From: Curtobacterium sp. MR_MD2014
Lineage (GTDB): Bacteria > Actinomycetota > Actinomycetes > Actinomycetales > Microbacteriaceae
Direction of reading: 5' to 3'
NCBI RefSeq assembly: GCF_000772085.1
Contig: NZ_CP009755.1
Location: 2,604,001-2,668,000 of the forward strand
Length of the DNA stretch: 64,000 nucleotides
Shown: positions 50,688 through 58,614 of the stretch, one piece after another
How the letters are laid out: the number at the start of each line of letters is the position of its first letter
How positions within the stretch are numbered: position 1 is the first letter of the stretch
Made by a program: the position numbers and the translations under genes
Notes under the pieces: generated by a model
The model's database searches: none
What the model was told of the DNA's origin: nothing
The model's input: the letters and a program-made list of their open reading frames with translations, nothing else

Positions 50688-51766
50688 GCTGCGGCCTCCG
50701 GCACGGCGTCGGCGTCGATCCCGAACGCGCGGGGCGCCACGCGTGCCGTGCGCTCCGGCGACGCCCACCACCACGGCGCACCGGGCAGCACGAGCACCGC
50801 GAGCTCGTCCCCGACCCGGGCTCGCTCGGTGCTGACGGGCCGCAGGGACCTGGCGTCGACGACGACGATGCAGCTCGGGGTGCTCGCGACCGGTTCACCG
50901 TCCACCAGGCAGTGCACCCACTCGCTGCCCGCCTCGACCCGGACGACGGCGCCGGTGGCCGCGTCGCGGATCGCCATCGACCCGTGCACGAACGCGACCG
51001 CGTCCCCGCCGCGCTGCACGTCGAGCACGCGGCCGCGGGCGACGGCACGAGCGCCGTCGAGCCCGACCACGAGGTCCTCGACGCCGGCCGCGGCCGCAGC
51101 GACGCGTCCGGTGCGCAGTGCCCGGTCGACACTGCCCGTGATGCAGCGTCCGGCGAGCACCTCGGCGTCGACGGGGCCGACCGCGAACGCCGCCCACCCG
51201 CCGCTGTGCGAGACCGCCTCGCGCCAGACCGTCTCGAGGTCCCGTGGGTCCGACGAGTCCACCACGATCCGCAGGCCGCTGGACGTCACCGCAGCGGCGG
51301 TGACCGAGGGCGACGACCCGACGAACAGGGAGAGCTGGTCGATGCGTGGGGTCGCCCGACCGACCAGGTCGGCGTCGACGAGCGGCAGGCCGACCGCGTG
51401 CGCCGTGAGCGCCGCGGCCGGTCCGGTGACGCCGCCGATCTGCGCTGCGACGACGGCGTCCGCCCGACGGCCGGTCCAGCGTTCCACCGCGGCGAGCGCG
51501 TCGGGCAGCTCCCGCCCGCTCGGCGTCTTCTCCTCGAGCACGGTGGTCGACCCGACGAGCCCCACCGCCATCACCGCGCGGACACCGCCGCCGACCGGCA
51601 CGACCGGCACCCGGGCGTCGCCGAGCGCCCGCCGCAGGGCGTGGGCCATGTGGTCCACCTGGCCGCCACCGCCGCACCCGAGGAGCGCGGTGCCGCGTGC
51701 GAAGTCGTCGACGTCGTCGGCCCGGAGGCCCGTCACGACCCCGTCACGCTGCTCGCCCTGGTGCAC
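50684..51766 (-). CDS. DUF917 family protein, divergent paralogue
   Basis: A 360-residue DUF917 protein, third of three in a row. It keeps the family frame (FARGTALLGCGGGGQVDHM near residue 25, VGLPLVDADLVGRA) but departs where the other two agree: LLGTGGGGDP is LLGCGGGGQV, the GG(I/V)NS motif is IGGVTG, YAMSG is FAVGP, and FQNE is FVHG. It may have another substrate or be a non-catalytic partner. It is coupled to the PucR gene by a four-base overlap; a 28-base gap separates it from the DUF917 gene upstream. Confidence 0.85.
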   Translation of the reverse strand: MHQGEQRDGVVTGLRADDVDDFARGTALLGCGGGGQVDHMAHALRRALGDARVPVVPVGGGVRAVMAVGLVGSTTVLEEKTPSGRELPDALAAVERWTGRRADAVVAAQIGGVTGPAAALTAHAVGLPLVDADLVGRATPRIDQLSLFVGSSPSVTAAAVTSSGLRIVVDSSDPRDLETVWREAVSHSGGWAAFAVGPVDAEVLAGRCITGSVDRALRTGRVAAAAAGVEDLVVGLDGARAVARGRVLDVQRGGDAVAFVHGSMAIRDAATGAVVRVEAGSEWVHCLVDGEPVASTPSCIVVVDARSLRPVSTERARVGDELAVLVLPGAPWWWASPERTARVAPRAFGIDADAVPEAAA

Positions 51767-51794
51767 ACCTGCGATCCTCGCGCATCGGCGCCGC

Positions 51795-52910
51795 TCAGCG
51801 CGCCCCCACCGGCGCGGGATCGTGCAGCTGCTCGACCGGGACGAAGTCGTCGTCCAGGCCGAAGCACGACGGCCCGAACACCGCGAGGGCCTCCGGTGTG
51901 CGCATGAGGTCGGGCGTCGACACCCCGATCACCCGGACGCGCTGGCCGTAGCGCAGGCGCTCCGTGGTGATCGGTTCCGCCGTCTCGGCGTCGAGCACGC
52001 AGATCAGGTCCGGCACCACCGCGACGAGGCGGCCGTCCCGTCGGGCGACGAGGTTCTCGTTCTGGAAGGCGATCTCGAGCTCCGACCCGTCGGCGCCCTG
52101 GACGACGGCCCGGCCCTTCGCGAACCCGTCGACCGTCCGGCGCTCGACGTCGACGACCTTGCCGTCGAACAGCTCGCGCAGGTGCGTGTAGATCGTCTGC
52201 CCGAACGCCTCGGCGAGCCCCTCGACGGGGTCGCGGTGCTCCTCGCGTGCCCGTCGGATCGCCCGACCGACCGCCAGCGCGAGCGAGAGTGTCCGCGGGA
52301 CGGCGGTCTCCCGGACCTGGCGGCCGCTCATCGCGTACTCGGCGATGTACGCCACCCCGCCGAGGCGGATCGTGACGCCGCGGGCGAGCCACTCCATCTG
52401 CCGGTTGTCGTGCCCGGTGTCGATGACGACGCCGTGGCCGTTCTCGTCGCTGATCGCCAGCGGGGACCCGGGCACCCCGTACACCGAGAAGGTCTCCATC
52501 TGCAGCTCCGGGAACGCGCGCCCCATGCCGTCCGCGTCGACGACGGGCAGGCCGCCGGTCGCGCCGACGAGCAGCGGGATCATCGAGTTGATGCCGCCGC
52601 ACTCGATCGGCATCGTGGCGGTGGCGGTCCGGCCGAGGTGCGCCTCGAGTCGGCGGAGGGCACCGAGCGGCTCCGGGCCGGCGGGCAGCCGCTCGAGCAC
52701 CACGGTCGGGGCGCCCATCTGCGCGGTGGGGATGACGAGGGCGTCGTCCGGCACCTCGGACGGGTCGAGGACCGTCACCGGTCCGTGCTCCTCGATGGCC
52801 GCCTTGACGAGCAGCATGCCGATGAGCGGGTCGCCCCCGCCCCCGGTGCCGAGCAGTGCGGCGCCGCGCGCGAGGTCGGGCAGGTCGTCGACGTCGATGG
52901 TCCAGCTCAT
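51795..52910 (-). CDS. DUF917 family protein (thiohydantoin desulfurase-like family)
   Basis: A 371-residue cytosolic protein. The glycine-rich LARGAALLGTGGGGDPLIG at residues 14-32 and PIECGGINSMIP, VDADGMGRAFPELQM, AEYAMSG and FQNEN are family features. DUF917 (from memory, now described in Pfam as S-methyl-thiohydantoin desulfurase) commonly sits beside short HyuA proteins. A role in opening or desulfurating a hydantoin-like ring is an inference. Start and stop overlap or closely abut its neighbours in the operon. Confidence 0.87.
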   Translation of the reverse strand: MSWTIDVDDLPDLARGAALLGTGGGGDPLIGMLLVKAAIEEHGPVTVLDPSEVPDDALVIPTAQMGAPTVVLERLPAGPEPLGALRRLEAHLGRTATATMPIECGGINSMIPLLVGATGGLPVVDADGMGRAFPELQMETFSVYGVPGSPLAISDENGHGVVIDTGHDNRQMEWLARGVTIRLGGVAYIAEYAMSGRQVRETAVPRTLSLALAVGRAIRRAREEHRDPVEGLAEAFGQTIYTHLRELFDGKVVDVERRTVDGFAKGRAVVQGADGSELEIAFQNENLVARRDGRLVAVVPDLICVLDAETAEPITTERLRYGQRVRVIGVSTPDLMRTPEALAVFGPSCFGLDDDFVPVEQLHDPAPVGAR

Positions 52911-54061
52911 GCGTGTTCTCCCTCGCTGACGGTGCCGTCGTGGCGGACCGCCGGGGTGTCGTAGCCGAAGTACCGGGGTCCGGCGAGCGCGAGGCCCGCC
53001 GGGGTGTGCCAGCGCGGATCGGCCGGTGCGGTGACGATCCGGACGCGAGCGCCGAAGCGCAGCCCCTCGGTGGTGATCGGTTCACCGGTCTCGGCGTCCA
53101 GGGTGACGATCAGGTCGGGGGTGGTGGTGCGGACCGACCCGGCCACCTCGACCAGCAGGTGCTCGTTCTGGAACCGGAGCACGGCCTCCAGGCCGGTGTC
53201 GCTGCCGGAGCCGGCGATGCGGGCGGTCCCGCGGGCGAAGCCGGTGACGGTCTTCCGCTCCACGTCGGCGACCTTGCCCTCGAACACGGCGGTCCCACCG
53301 AGCACCGCGGCGACAGCGTCCACGGGGTCCTCGTTCGCGGTGCGGGCGGCGACGAGTGCCTCGCCGATCGCGACGCTGAGCGAGAGGCTGCCGCGGACGT
53401 ACGACTGCTTGAGCTCGGCGCCGGACATCGCGTACTGCGCGGTGATCGCGGAGCACCCCATCTCGACCGTCGCGGTGCGGGCGAGCCGTTCCGCCCAGCG
53501 GTTGTCGACGGTGTCGAAGACGGCGGTGTTGCCCTTCTCGTCGGCGAGTGCCATCGGCGTGGCGCTGATCCCCGACAGGGTCGGCAGGACCATCTGCACC
53601 TCGGGGAAGGCGCGGCCCATGCCGTCGCCGTCGACGAGCGGCAGGCCGAGTTCGGCGGCGGCGACGATCGGGCTGGTCGAGTTGACGCCGCCGACCTCGA
53701 TGCACGCGACGTGCGTCGGGGTGACGCCGAGGTGGGTGGCCAGGCTGCGGATCGCCTCGGCGAACTGCGCGCCGGACGGCAGCTTCTCGACCATGACGGT
53801 CGGTGCGCCGATCATCGCGACGTTGAGCACGACGGCGTCGTCGGGCAGGTCCTCGACCTGCACGACCGGCACGGGGCCGTGCTCGCGGACCGCGGCCTCG
53901 GCCAGCAGTCGGCCGATGTAGGGGTCTCCACCACCGCCGGTACCGAGGACGGCGGCGCCGCGGGCGAGCGCGGAGCAGTCCTCGCCGATCTCGGTGAGGG
54001 GACGGACGGTGGTCGCCGACGGACGCGTGTCCACGCCGGGTGCCGTCGCCGTCGTCGTCAT
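52907..54061 (-). CDS. DUF917 family protein (thiohydantoin desulfurase-like family)
   Basis: A 384-residue paralogue of the next gene, with an extra roughly 20-residue N-terminus. LARGAAVLGTGGGGDPYIG, CIEVGGVNSTSPI, VDGDGMGRAFPEVQM, AQYAMSG and FQNEH align directly with it. It overlaps the HyuA gene and the next DUF917 gene by four bases each. Having two intact DUF917 copies suggests a heteromer or two related substrates. Confidence 0.87.
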   Translation of the reverse strand: MTTTATAPGVDTRPSATTVRPLTEIGEDCSALARGAAVLGTGGGGDPYIGRLLAEAAVREHGPVPVVQVEDLPDDAVVLNVAMIGAPTVMVEKLPSGAQFAEAIRSLATHLGVTPTHVACIEVGGVNSTSPIVAAAELGLPLVDGDGMGRAFPEVQMVLPTLSGISATPMALADEKGNTAVFDTVDNRWAERLARTATVEMGCSAITAQYAMSGAELKQSYVRGSLSLSVAIGEALVAARTANEDPVDAVAAVLGGTAVFEGKVADVERKTVTGFARGTARIAGSGSDTGLEAVLRFQNEHLLVEVAGSVRTTTPDLIVTLDAETGEPITTEGLRFGARVRIVTAPADPRWHTPAGLALAGPRYFGYDTPAVRHDGTVSEGEHA

Positions 54062-55614
54062 CGGACCAGCGCCCCGAGTGCGAGGTCGCCGACGGCCTTG
54101 GCGCGGATGCGCGTGGCGTTGCCGGGCAGGTACGGGATCGGGACCTCGTCGAAGTCGACGATCGCGACACTGGACGGATCGGCTCCGGCGGCGACGGCGC
54201 GGTCGACGGCCTCCTGGCGGGCCTCGTCGACCACGGCGGAACGCCTGCCGTCGCTGATCGCGTAGACCTTGTCGACCTCGCCGGACACCTGCGCGATGGC
54301 GGCGCCGATCGCGTTGGCGACCGAGTGGTGCTCCGGCCGGTGCACCGTGCCGAGCCCGGGCAGGGTGTCGGGCAGCAGGACGGACCCGCCGCCCACGGCG
54401 ACCACGGGCAGCGGGTCCGACGAGGTGCGCATGCGCTCCACGACGTCCGCGACGCGCTCGGCGATCACCGCGAGGGCCCGTTCGGCGACCTCGGCCGGCA
54501 CCCCGGCGACACGGGAGACGTCCCCGATGGCGCCACGGCCACCGCGGACGGCCACATCGGTCGCGGTGAGGGTGTCGCCGCCGAAGACCAGGCCCTCCTG
54601 GGTGAGCCGGTAGCCGACCGAGTCCGGGCCGACCAGGGCGCCGTCCTCGCGGATGCGGGAGCCGCCCCCGATGCCGATCGACAGCACGTCGGGCATCCGG
54701 AAGTTCGTGCGGATGCCCGCGACCGCGACCTCACCGGTGGCCTCGCGCGGGAAGCCACCGGTCAGCACGCCGACGTCGCTCGTGGTGCCGCCGACGTCGA
54801 CGACCGCGCAGGTGTCGAAGCCGGAGAGCACCGCGGCGCCGCGCATCGAGTTCGTCGGGCCCGAGGCGAACGTCGCGACCGGGTAGCGCCGGGCGTACTC
54901 GACGTCCATGAGCGTGCCGTCGTTCTGGCTGAGGAACAGGGGCGCGTCGATCCCGCTGCCGGCGACGGAGCCGGACAGACCGTCGACGATGCGGTCGGCG
55001 AGCTCGCGGAGCGCCGCGTTGATGATGGTGGCGTTCTCGCGCTCGAGCAGCCCGATGCGTCCGATCTCGCTCGACAGCGAGAACGCGACGTCCGGTCCGA
55101 GCTCGGCGGCCATGATCGCCTGCGCCCGCTGCTCGAACTCGTCGTTGATCGGGGAGAACACCGACGAGATCGCGATCGAGCGGATCCCGGCGGCACCGAT
55201 GGCCTCGGCGTGCCGCTTCAGCTCGTCCGGGTCCAGCTCGGAGATGACCCGGCCGTCGAACTCGTGGCCGCCGTGCGCCAGGAACGCCCGTCCCTGCACG
55301 GCGCCGACGAGGTGTGCGGGCCAGTCGGTGAAGGGCGGCAGGGACGCGGTCGCCGGCAGGCCGAGACGGACGGCCGCGGTCGGGGCGAGCCCCCGGGCCT
55401 CGACGAGCGCGTTGATGAAGTGCGTCGTACCGATCATCACGCCGTCGATGTCCGCCGAGGTGAAGTCGCGCTGCTCGCGCAGGCCGGCCAGGGCGGCGAC
55501 GATACCGGACGTGACGTCCTGGGTCGTCGACCGCTTCACGGCCGCGGCGACCGTGCTGCCGTCCATCAGGACGGCGTCCGTGTTCGTGCCGCCGACGTCG
55601 ATGCCGATGCGCAT
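54058..55614 (-). CDS. Hydantoinase/oxoprolinase family protein (short HyuA type)
   Basis: A 518-residue ASKHA-fold protein. MRIGIDVGGTNTDAVLMDG is the N-terminal ATP-phosphate motif, VDVGGTTSDVGVLTGG the second, and PVVAVGGGS the adenosine motif. Family members open 5-membered cyclic imides or lactams such as hydantoins or 5-oxoproline with ATP. It is about 170 residues shorter than canonical HyuA, and no HyuB gene is present; the three DUF917 proteins take that place in the operon. The ATG at 55614 has AAGGG upstream. Confidence 0.88.
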   Translation of the reverse strand: MRIGIDVGGTNTDAVLMDGSTVAAAVKRSTTQDVTSGIVAALAGLREQRDFTSADIDGVMIGTTHFINALVEARGLAPTAAVRLGLPATASLPPFTDWPAHLVGAVQGRAFLAHGGHEFDGRVISELDPDELKRHAEAIGAAGIRSIAISSVFSPINDEFEQRAQAIMAAELGPDVAFSLSSEIGRIGLLERENATIINAALRELADRIVDGLSGSVAGSGIDAPLFLSQNDGTLMDVEYARRYPVATFASGPTNSMRGAAVLSGFDTCAVVDVGGTTSDVGVLTGGFPREATGEVAVAGIRTNFRMPDVLSIGIGGGSRIREDGALVGPDSVGYRLTQEGLVFGGDTLTATDVAVRGGRGAIGDVSRVAGVPAEVAERALAVIAERVADVVERMRTSSDPLPVVAVGGGSVLLPDTLPGLGTVHRPEHHSVANAIGAAIAQVSGEVDKVYAISDGRRSAVVDEARQEAVDRAVAAGADPSSVAIVDFDEVPIPYLPGNATRIRAKAVGDLALGALVR

Positions 55615-55628
55615 GGGGTTCCCTTCGG

Positions 55629-55760
55629 GGTGGTGCTGTCGTGGTGCTGACGGAGTGCCGGTGGTGGTGCTGTCGTGGTGCTGTCGTGGTGCTGTGGTGG
55701 TGCCGGTGGTGGTGCTGACGACGGCGGTGCTGTCGTGGTGGTGGTGCTGACGGAGTGTCG
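55629..55760. repeat. Low-complexity gtggtgctg repeats between NCS1 and HyuA genes
   Basis: About ten irregular copies of gtggtgctg(tc), with two copies of gtgctgacggagtg(c/t)cgg at the ends (about 55644 and 55745). It fills much of the 231-base gap between the permease stop and the HyuA start. Frames through it encode only His/Ser/Thr/Ala/Pro runs, so I take it as non-coding. Confidence 0.85.
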
Positions 55761-55845
55761 GGCCGACCGTGCCGTGTCCGGGTCAGGGGGCCACGGCACG
55801 GCCGGCGACGAGGTGGCGGTCGGCAGGGGGCGCCGACCGCCGGCT

Positions 55846-57237
55846 TCAGGGCGCCGGTGCCGGCGCGGGTGCCGCCGTCGCGGCGTCGCTCGTCGTGCCG
55901 TCGCCGACCGCTGCCGGCGCGTCCTCGGTGCGGCTCACGCCGACCCCGCGGACCCATCCGGCCTTGCCGGCGATCACGTAGAGCACGAAGGCGATGACGA
56001 CGGAGTTGATCGACGGGATGCCGATCGCGACGAAGTAGCCGACCAGTGCCGCGACCGCCCAGATGACGAGTGTCGCGGGGACCCACGTCGGGCTCGTGGC
56101 CGGCAGGCCCTCGCTCTCGCTGAGTTCACGGCGCCAGCGCTGCACGACGAAGTACTCGGCGATCATGATCCCCGCGATCGGCGGGAACACGACACCGAGC
56201 ACGATGAGGAAGGGGGTGAAGGCGTCGAGGAACCCGACGGCGGCCAGCACCGACCCGACGATGCCGAGCACGAGGGTGACGACACCACGGTTCACCTTCC
56301 TGCCGAACACCACGTGGATGAAGTTCGTGACGCCGAGGCTCGAGCTGTAGATGTTCCAGTCGTTGATCTTGAACGTGCCGAGCAGGATCACGAGGATGCC
56401 GACCCAGCCGACGCTCGACGTGATGACGCGGGTGATGTCGGACGACCCGACGGCGTGGGCGAGCAGGACGCCCGCGAGCCCGATGACGTACTCCCCCAGC
56501 GTGACGCCGAGCGCGGTCTGCTTGACGACGTCGCCGACCGAGCGGTTGAAGCGCGTCATGTCGGGCGTGATGACCGCGCCGACGATGAAGCCTCCGGCGA
56601 CGAGGGTGGTGCCCGCGACGAAGCTCAGCTCCGGGCCGGCCGGGGCCTTCGCGGCGAGCTCGGCGATCGAGTGCTGGCTCAGCTCGACGACGACCGCCCA
56701 GCCCACCAGGACCAGGAACAGCGGCACCGTGATGTTGGCGAGCCACTGCATGGAGTGGAAGCCGCGGAGCACGATCGCGGTGACGAGCAGGCCGAACACG
56801 AGTGACCACGCCCACGCCGGCAGGACCGGCAGGATCGCGACGAGCCCGGCGGCGGAGACGCCGGACTGGATGCCGAACCACCCGATCAGGCTCAGGCCGA
56901 TCGCCAGGCCCACCAGTGCGGAGCCGGCCTTGCCGAACCCGGTCCACCGCGCGATCACGGAGGTGTTGAGGCCCTCGCGCATGCCGATGATGCCGACGAA
57001 GACCGACACGATCTCCAGGATCACGGCACCGAGGGTGATCGCCCAGAACGCCTCCCAGAAGCCCATGCCGAAGCCGAGCGTGGCACCGAGCAGGAACTGG
57101 GACAGGGCGGAGATCTGGCCGAACCGCTGCACCGCGACCTGGAACCAGCCGTAGCGGGCGGAGGCGGGGACGCGGGACAGGGAGTGGTCGTCGACGACGA
57201 CGGACGGGGCTGGTGGTGCTGACGCTGCACTGGCCAT
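55846..57237 (-). CDS. NCS1 family nucleobase/hydantoin permease
   Basis: A 463-residue inner-membrane symporter of the NCS1 (cytosine/purine/hydantoin) family with about twelve hydrophobic segments. SRVPASARYGWFQVAVQRFG near the N-terminus, GFGMGFWEAFWAITLG and TPDMTRFNRSVGDVV are CodB-like features. The C-terminus is Ala/Pro-rich. As first gene of the operon with HyuA and the DUF917 proteins, it should import their substrate, a nucleobase-like or hydantoin-like ring. A GGTTGC-G-GCAACC palindrome at 57278-57290, 41 bases before the ATG, is a possible operator. Confidence 0.9.
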   Translation of the reverse strand: MASAASAPPAPSVVVDDHSLSRVPASARYGWFQVAVQRFGQISALSQFLLGATLGFGMGFWEAFWAITLGAVILEIVSVFVGIIGMREGLNTSVIARWTGFGKAGSALVGLAIGLSLIGWFGIQSGVSAAGLVAILPVLPAWAWSLVFGLLVTAIVLRGFHSMQWLANITVPLFLVLVGWAVVVELSQHSIAELAAKAPAGPELSFVAGTTLVAGGFIVGAVITPDMTRFNRSVGDVVKQTALGVTLGEYVIGLAGVLLAHAVGSSDITRVITSSVGWVGILVILLGTFKINDWNIYSSSLGVTNFIHVVFGRKVNRGVVTLVLGIVGSVLAAVGFLDAFTPFLIVLGVVFPPIAGIMIAEYFVVQRWRRELSESEGLPATSPTWVPATLVIWAVAALVGYFVAIGIPSINSVVIAFVLYVIAGKAGWVRGVGVSRTEDAPAAVGDGTTSDAATAAPAPAPAP

Positions 57238-57423
57238 CGGGTGCTCCTGGGGGACGGGGAGCCGGTCGGGGCGACCGGGTTGCGGCAACCGTAGTGACGT
57301 GACGGGAGCGGGTACACGTGCACGATGTCGTTACCGGCAGGTGAACCGGTGCACTCTGCACAGCGTCGTCCCTGGGAGCGTCGGGTGGCGCTGTCCGGCG
57401 TCGAACCCCGAACACGACGGAGG

Positions 57424-57508
57424 CCCGGGAACGACAGGACCCCGGGAACGACATGGGCCCGGGAACGACGAAGGCCCGGGAACGACGAAGGCCCGGGAAC
57501 GACGAAGG
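57424..57508. repeat. Tandem 17-bp repeat, five copies, beside tRNA-Arg
   Basis: Units at 57424, 57441, 57458, 57475 and 57492; the last three are identical (CCCGGGAACGACGAAGG), the first two differ in the last five bases. A degenerate sixth copy precedes them. The array runs directly into the terminator of tRNA-Arg. Confidence 0.96.
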
Positions 57509-57533
57509 CCCCGTCGCAGTGCGACGGGGCCTT
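57505..57533 (-). terminator. Terminator of tRNA-Arg
   Basis: Perfect 13-bp arms AAGGCCCCGTCGC and GCGACGGGGCCTT around agt, beginning eight bases after the tRNA 3' end on the minus strand. Confidence 0.88.
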
Positions 57534-57541
57534 CTCAGATG

Positions 57542-57614
57542 TGCGCTCGAAGGGACTCGAACCCCCAACCTTCTGATCCGTAGTCAGATGCTCTATCCAT
57601 TGAGCTACGAGCGC
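57542..57614 (-). tRNA. tRNA-Arg (anticodon ACG)
   Basis: On the minus strand a 73-nt cloverleaf: acceptor GCGCTCG/CGAGCGC with discriminator A, D-arm TAGCTCAATGGATAGAGCA, anticodon stem TCTGA/TCAGA with loop CTACGGA (anticodon ACG), and T-loop GTTCGAGTC. CCA is not encoded. It reads CGN Arg codons after deamination of the wobble A. Confidence 0.98.
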
Positions 57615-57726
57615 ATCCGGTCTTGCGACCGATGCTGGCCTTGCGGCCGTGGAAGACTCTACAACAGGTGCGGCGCGGAACGCCAATCGAGCCGCGCCGC
57701 ACCGAGCCCTCGGCGTGTCGCGCCGT

Positions 57727-58512
57727 TCAGACCACGGTCGGCTCCTCGTCGAACACCTCGGCGAGGAACACCTGCAACGCCTGCCACGAGCGGCGGTCGG
57801 CGCGCTCCTGGTACTGCGCCCCGTGGTCCGGCGCATCGGTGCCCGGCACCGCGAACGCGTGCATCGCGCCGGCGTAGGTGGTGACCTGCCAGTCGACCGA
57901 CGGCACCGCGCGCATCTCGTCCTGCCACTCGGCGACCGTCGTGTCCGGCACCATCGGGTCCGCTCCCCCGGTGAGCACGAGGAGCTTCGCCCGGATCGCG
58001 GACGCGTCCGAGGGCTCGTGCACGATCAGGCCACCGTGGAAGGACACTGCGCCGGCGAGGTCCGCACCGGTGCGCGCGAGTTCGATCGCGCCGGAGCCGC
58101 CGAAGCAGTACCCCATCACGACGATGCGGGAGTGGTCGACGTCGGGGTCCTCGCGCAGCCGGTCGAGCCCCGCGGTCAGCCGGGCGCGGAACAGCGGCAG
58201 GTCCTGGTAGAACGAGCCCGCGACCTCGCCGGCGGTGTCGTCGCCGGGACGGACGCCCTCGCCGTAGACGTCCGCACCGAAGGCGACGTAGCCGAGACGG
58301 GCGAGCATCGTCACCCGGGCCTCGACGTGCTCGTTGACGCCGTGCCAGTCGTGGATCACGAGGACGGCGGGGCGGGGCCCCGACACGGCGTGGTCCTTCG
58401 CCAGCACACCGAGGAGCGCGGTGCCCTCGTGGTCGTAGCGGACGGGCTCGACGCGGACGTCGGAGCCGGCGGGGACGGGGACGGTGGACAGGACGTCGTC
58501 GGTGGTCTTCAC
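57727..58512 (-). CDS. Dienelactone hydrolase family protein
   Basis: A 261-residue alpha/beta hydrolase with a cysteine nucleophile: VVMGYCFGGSGAIELA (Cys near 122), with catalytic His in GAMHAFAVPG and an Asp in LTGGADPMVP. AVLVIHDWHGVNEHVEARVT is the family start. Members hydrolyse lactones or esters; no aromatic-degradation genes are nearby, so the substrate is unknown. It is a single gene, 103 bases downstream of the glucose-6-phosphate dehydrogenase gene on the same strand and separated from it by a palindrome. Confidence 0.9.
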   Translation of the reverse strand: MKTTDDVLSTVPVPAGSDVRVEPVRYDHEGTALLGVLAKDHAVSGPRPAVLVIHDWHGVNEHVEARVTMLARLGYVAFGADVYGEGVRPGDDTAGEVAGSFYQDLPLFRARLTAGLDRLREDPDVDHSRIVVMGYCFGGSGAIELARTGADLAGAVSFHGGLIVHEPSDASAIRAKLLVLTGGADPMVPDTTVAEWQDEMRAVPSVDWQVTTYAGAMHAFAVPGTDAPDHGAQYQERADRRSWQALQVFLAEVFDEEPTVV

Positions 58513-58544
58513 GTCACCGGACGCTACGCCGCGCGACCGGCAGA

Positions 58545-58609
58545 CGGACGGGAGGCGCGTGGCGGCCCCGCCACGCGCCTCCCGTCCGGCACCGCGCCTC
58601 CCGCCGACG
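58545..58609. repeat. GGACGGGAGGC-type palindrome, copy 8, plus a half copy
   Basis: Perfect 21-bp arms (inner part GACGGGAGGCGCGTGGCGG) separated by two bases (58545-58588), followed by a half copy GCACCGCGCCTCCCGCCGACG (58589-58609). It lies five bases beyond the stop of the glucose-6-phosphate dehydrogenase gene (minus strand). Confidence 0.95.
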
Positions 58610-58614
58610 CGACG

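Noticed and set aside
55566..55799. A small Pro/His/Thr-rich protein upstream of HyuA
   Set aside because: It is a translation of the gtggtgctg repeats and lacks a ribosome site or non-repetitive content.
57542..57614. tRNA-Arg as the attachment site of an integrated island
   Set aside because: No integrase, no duplicated tRNA 3' end and no atypical genes next to it within the window.
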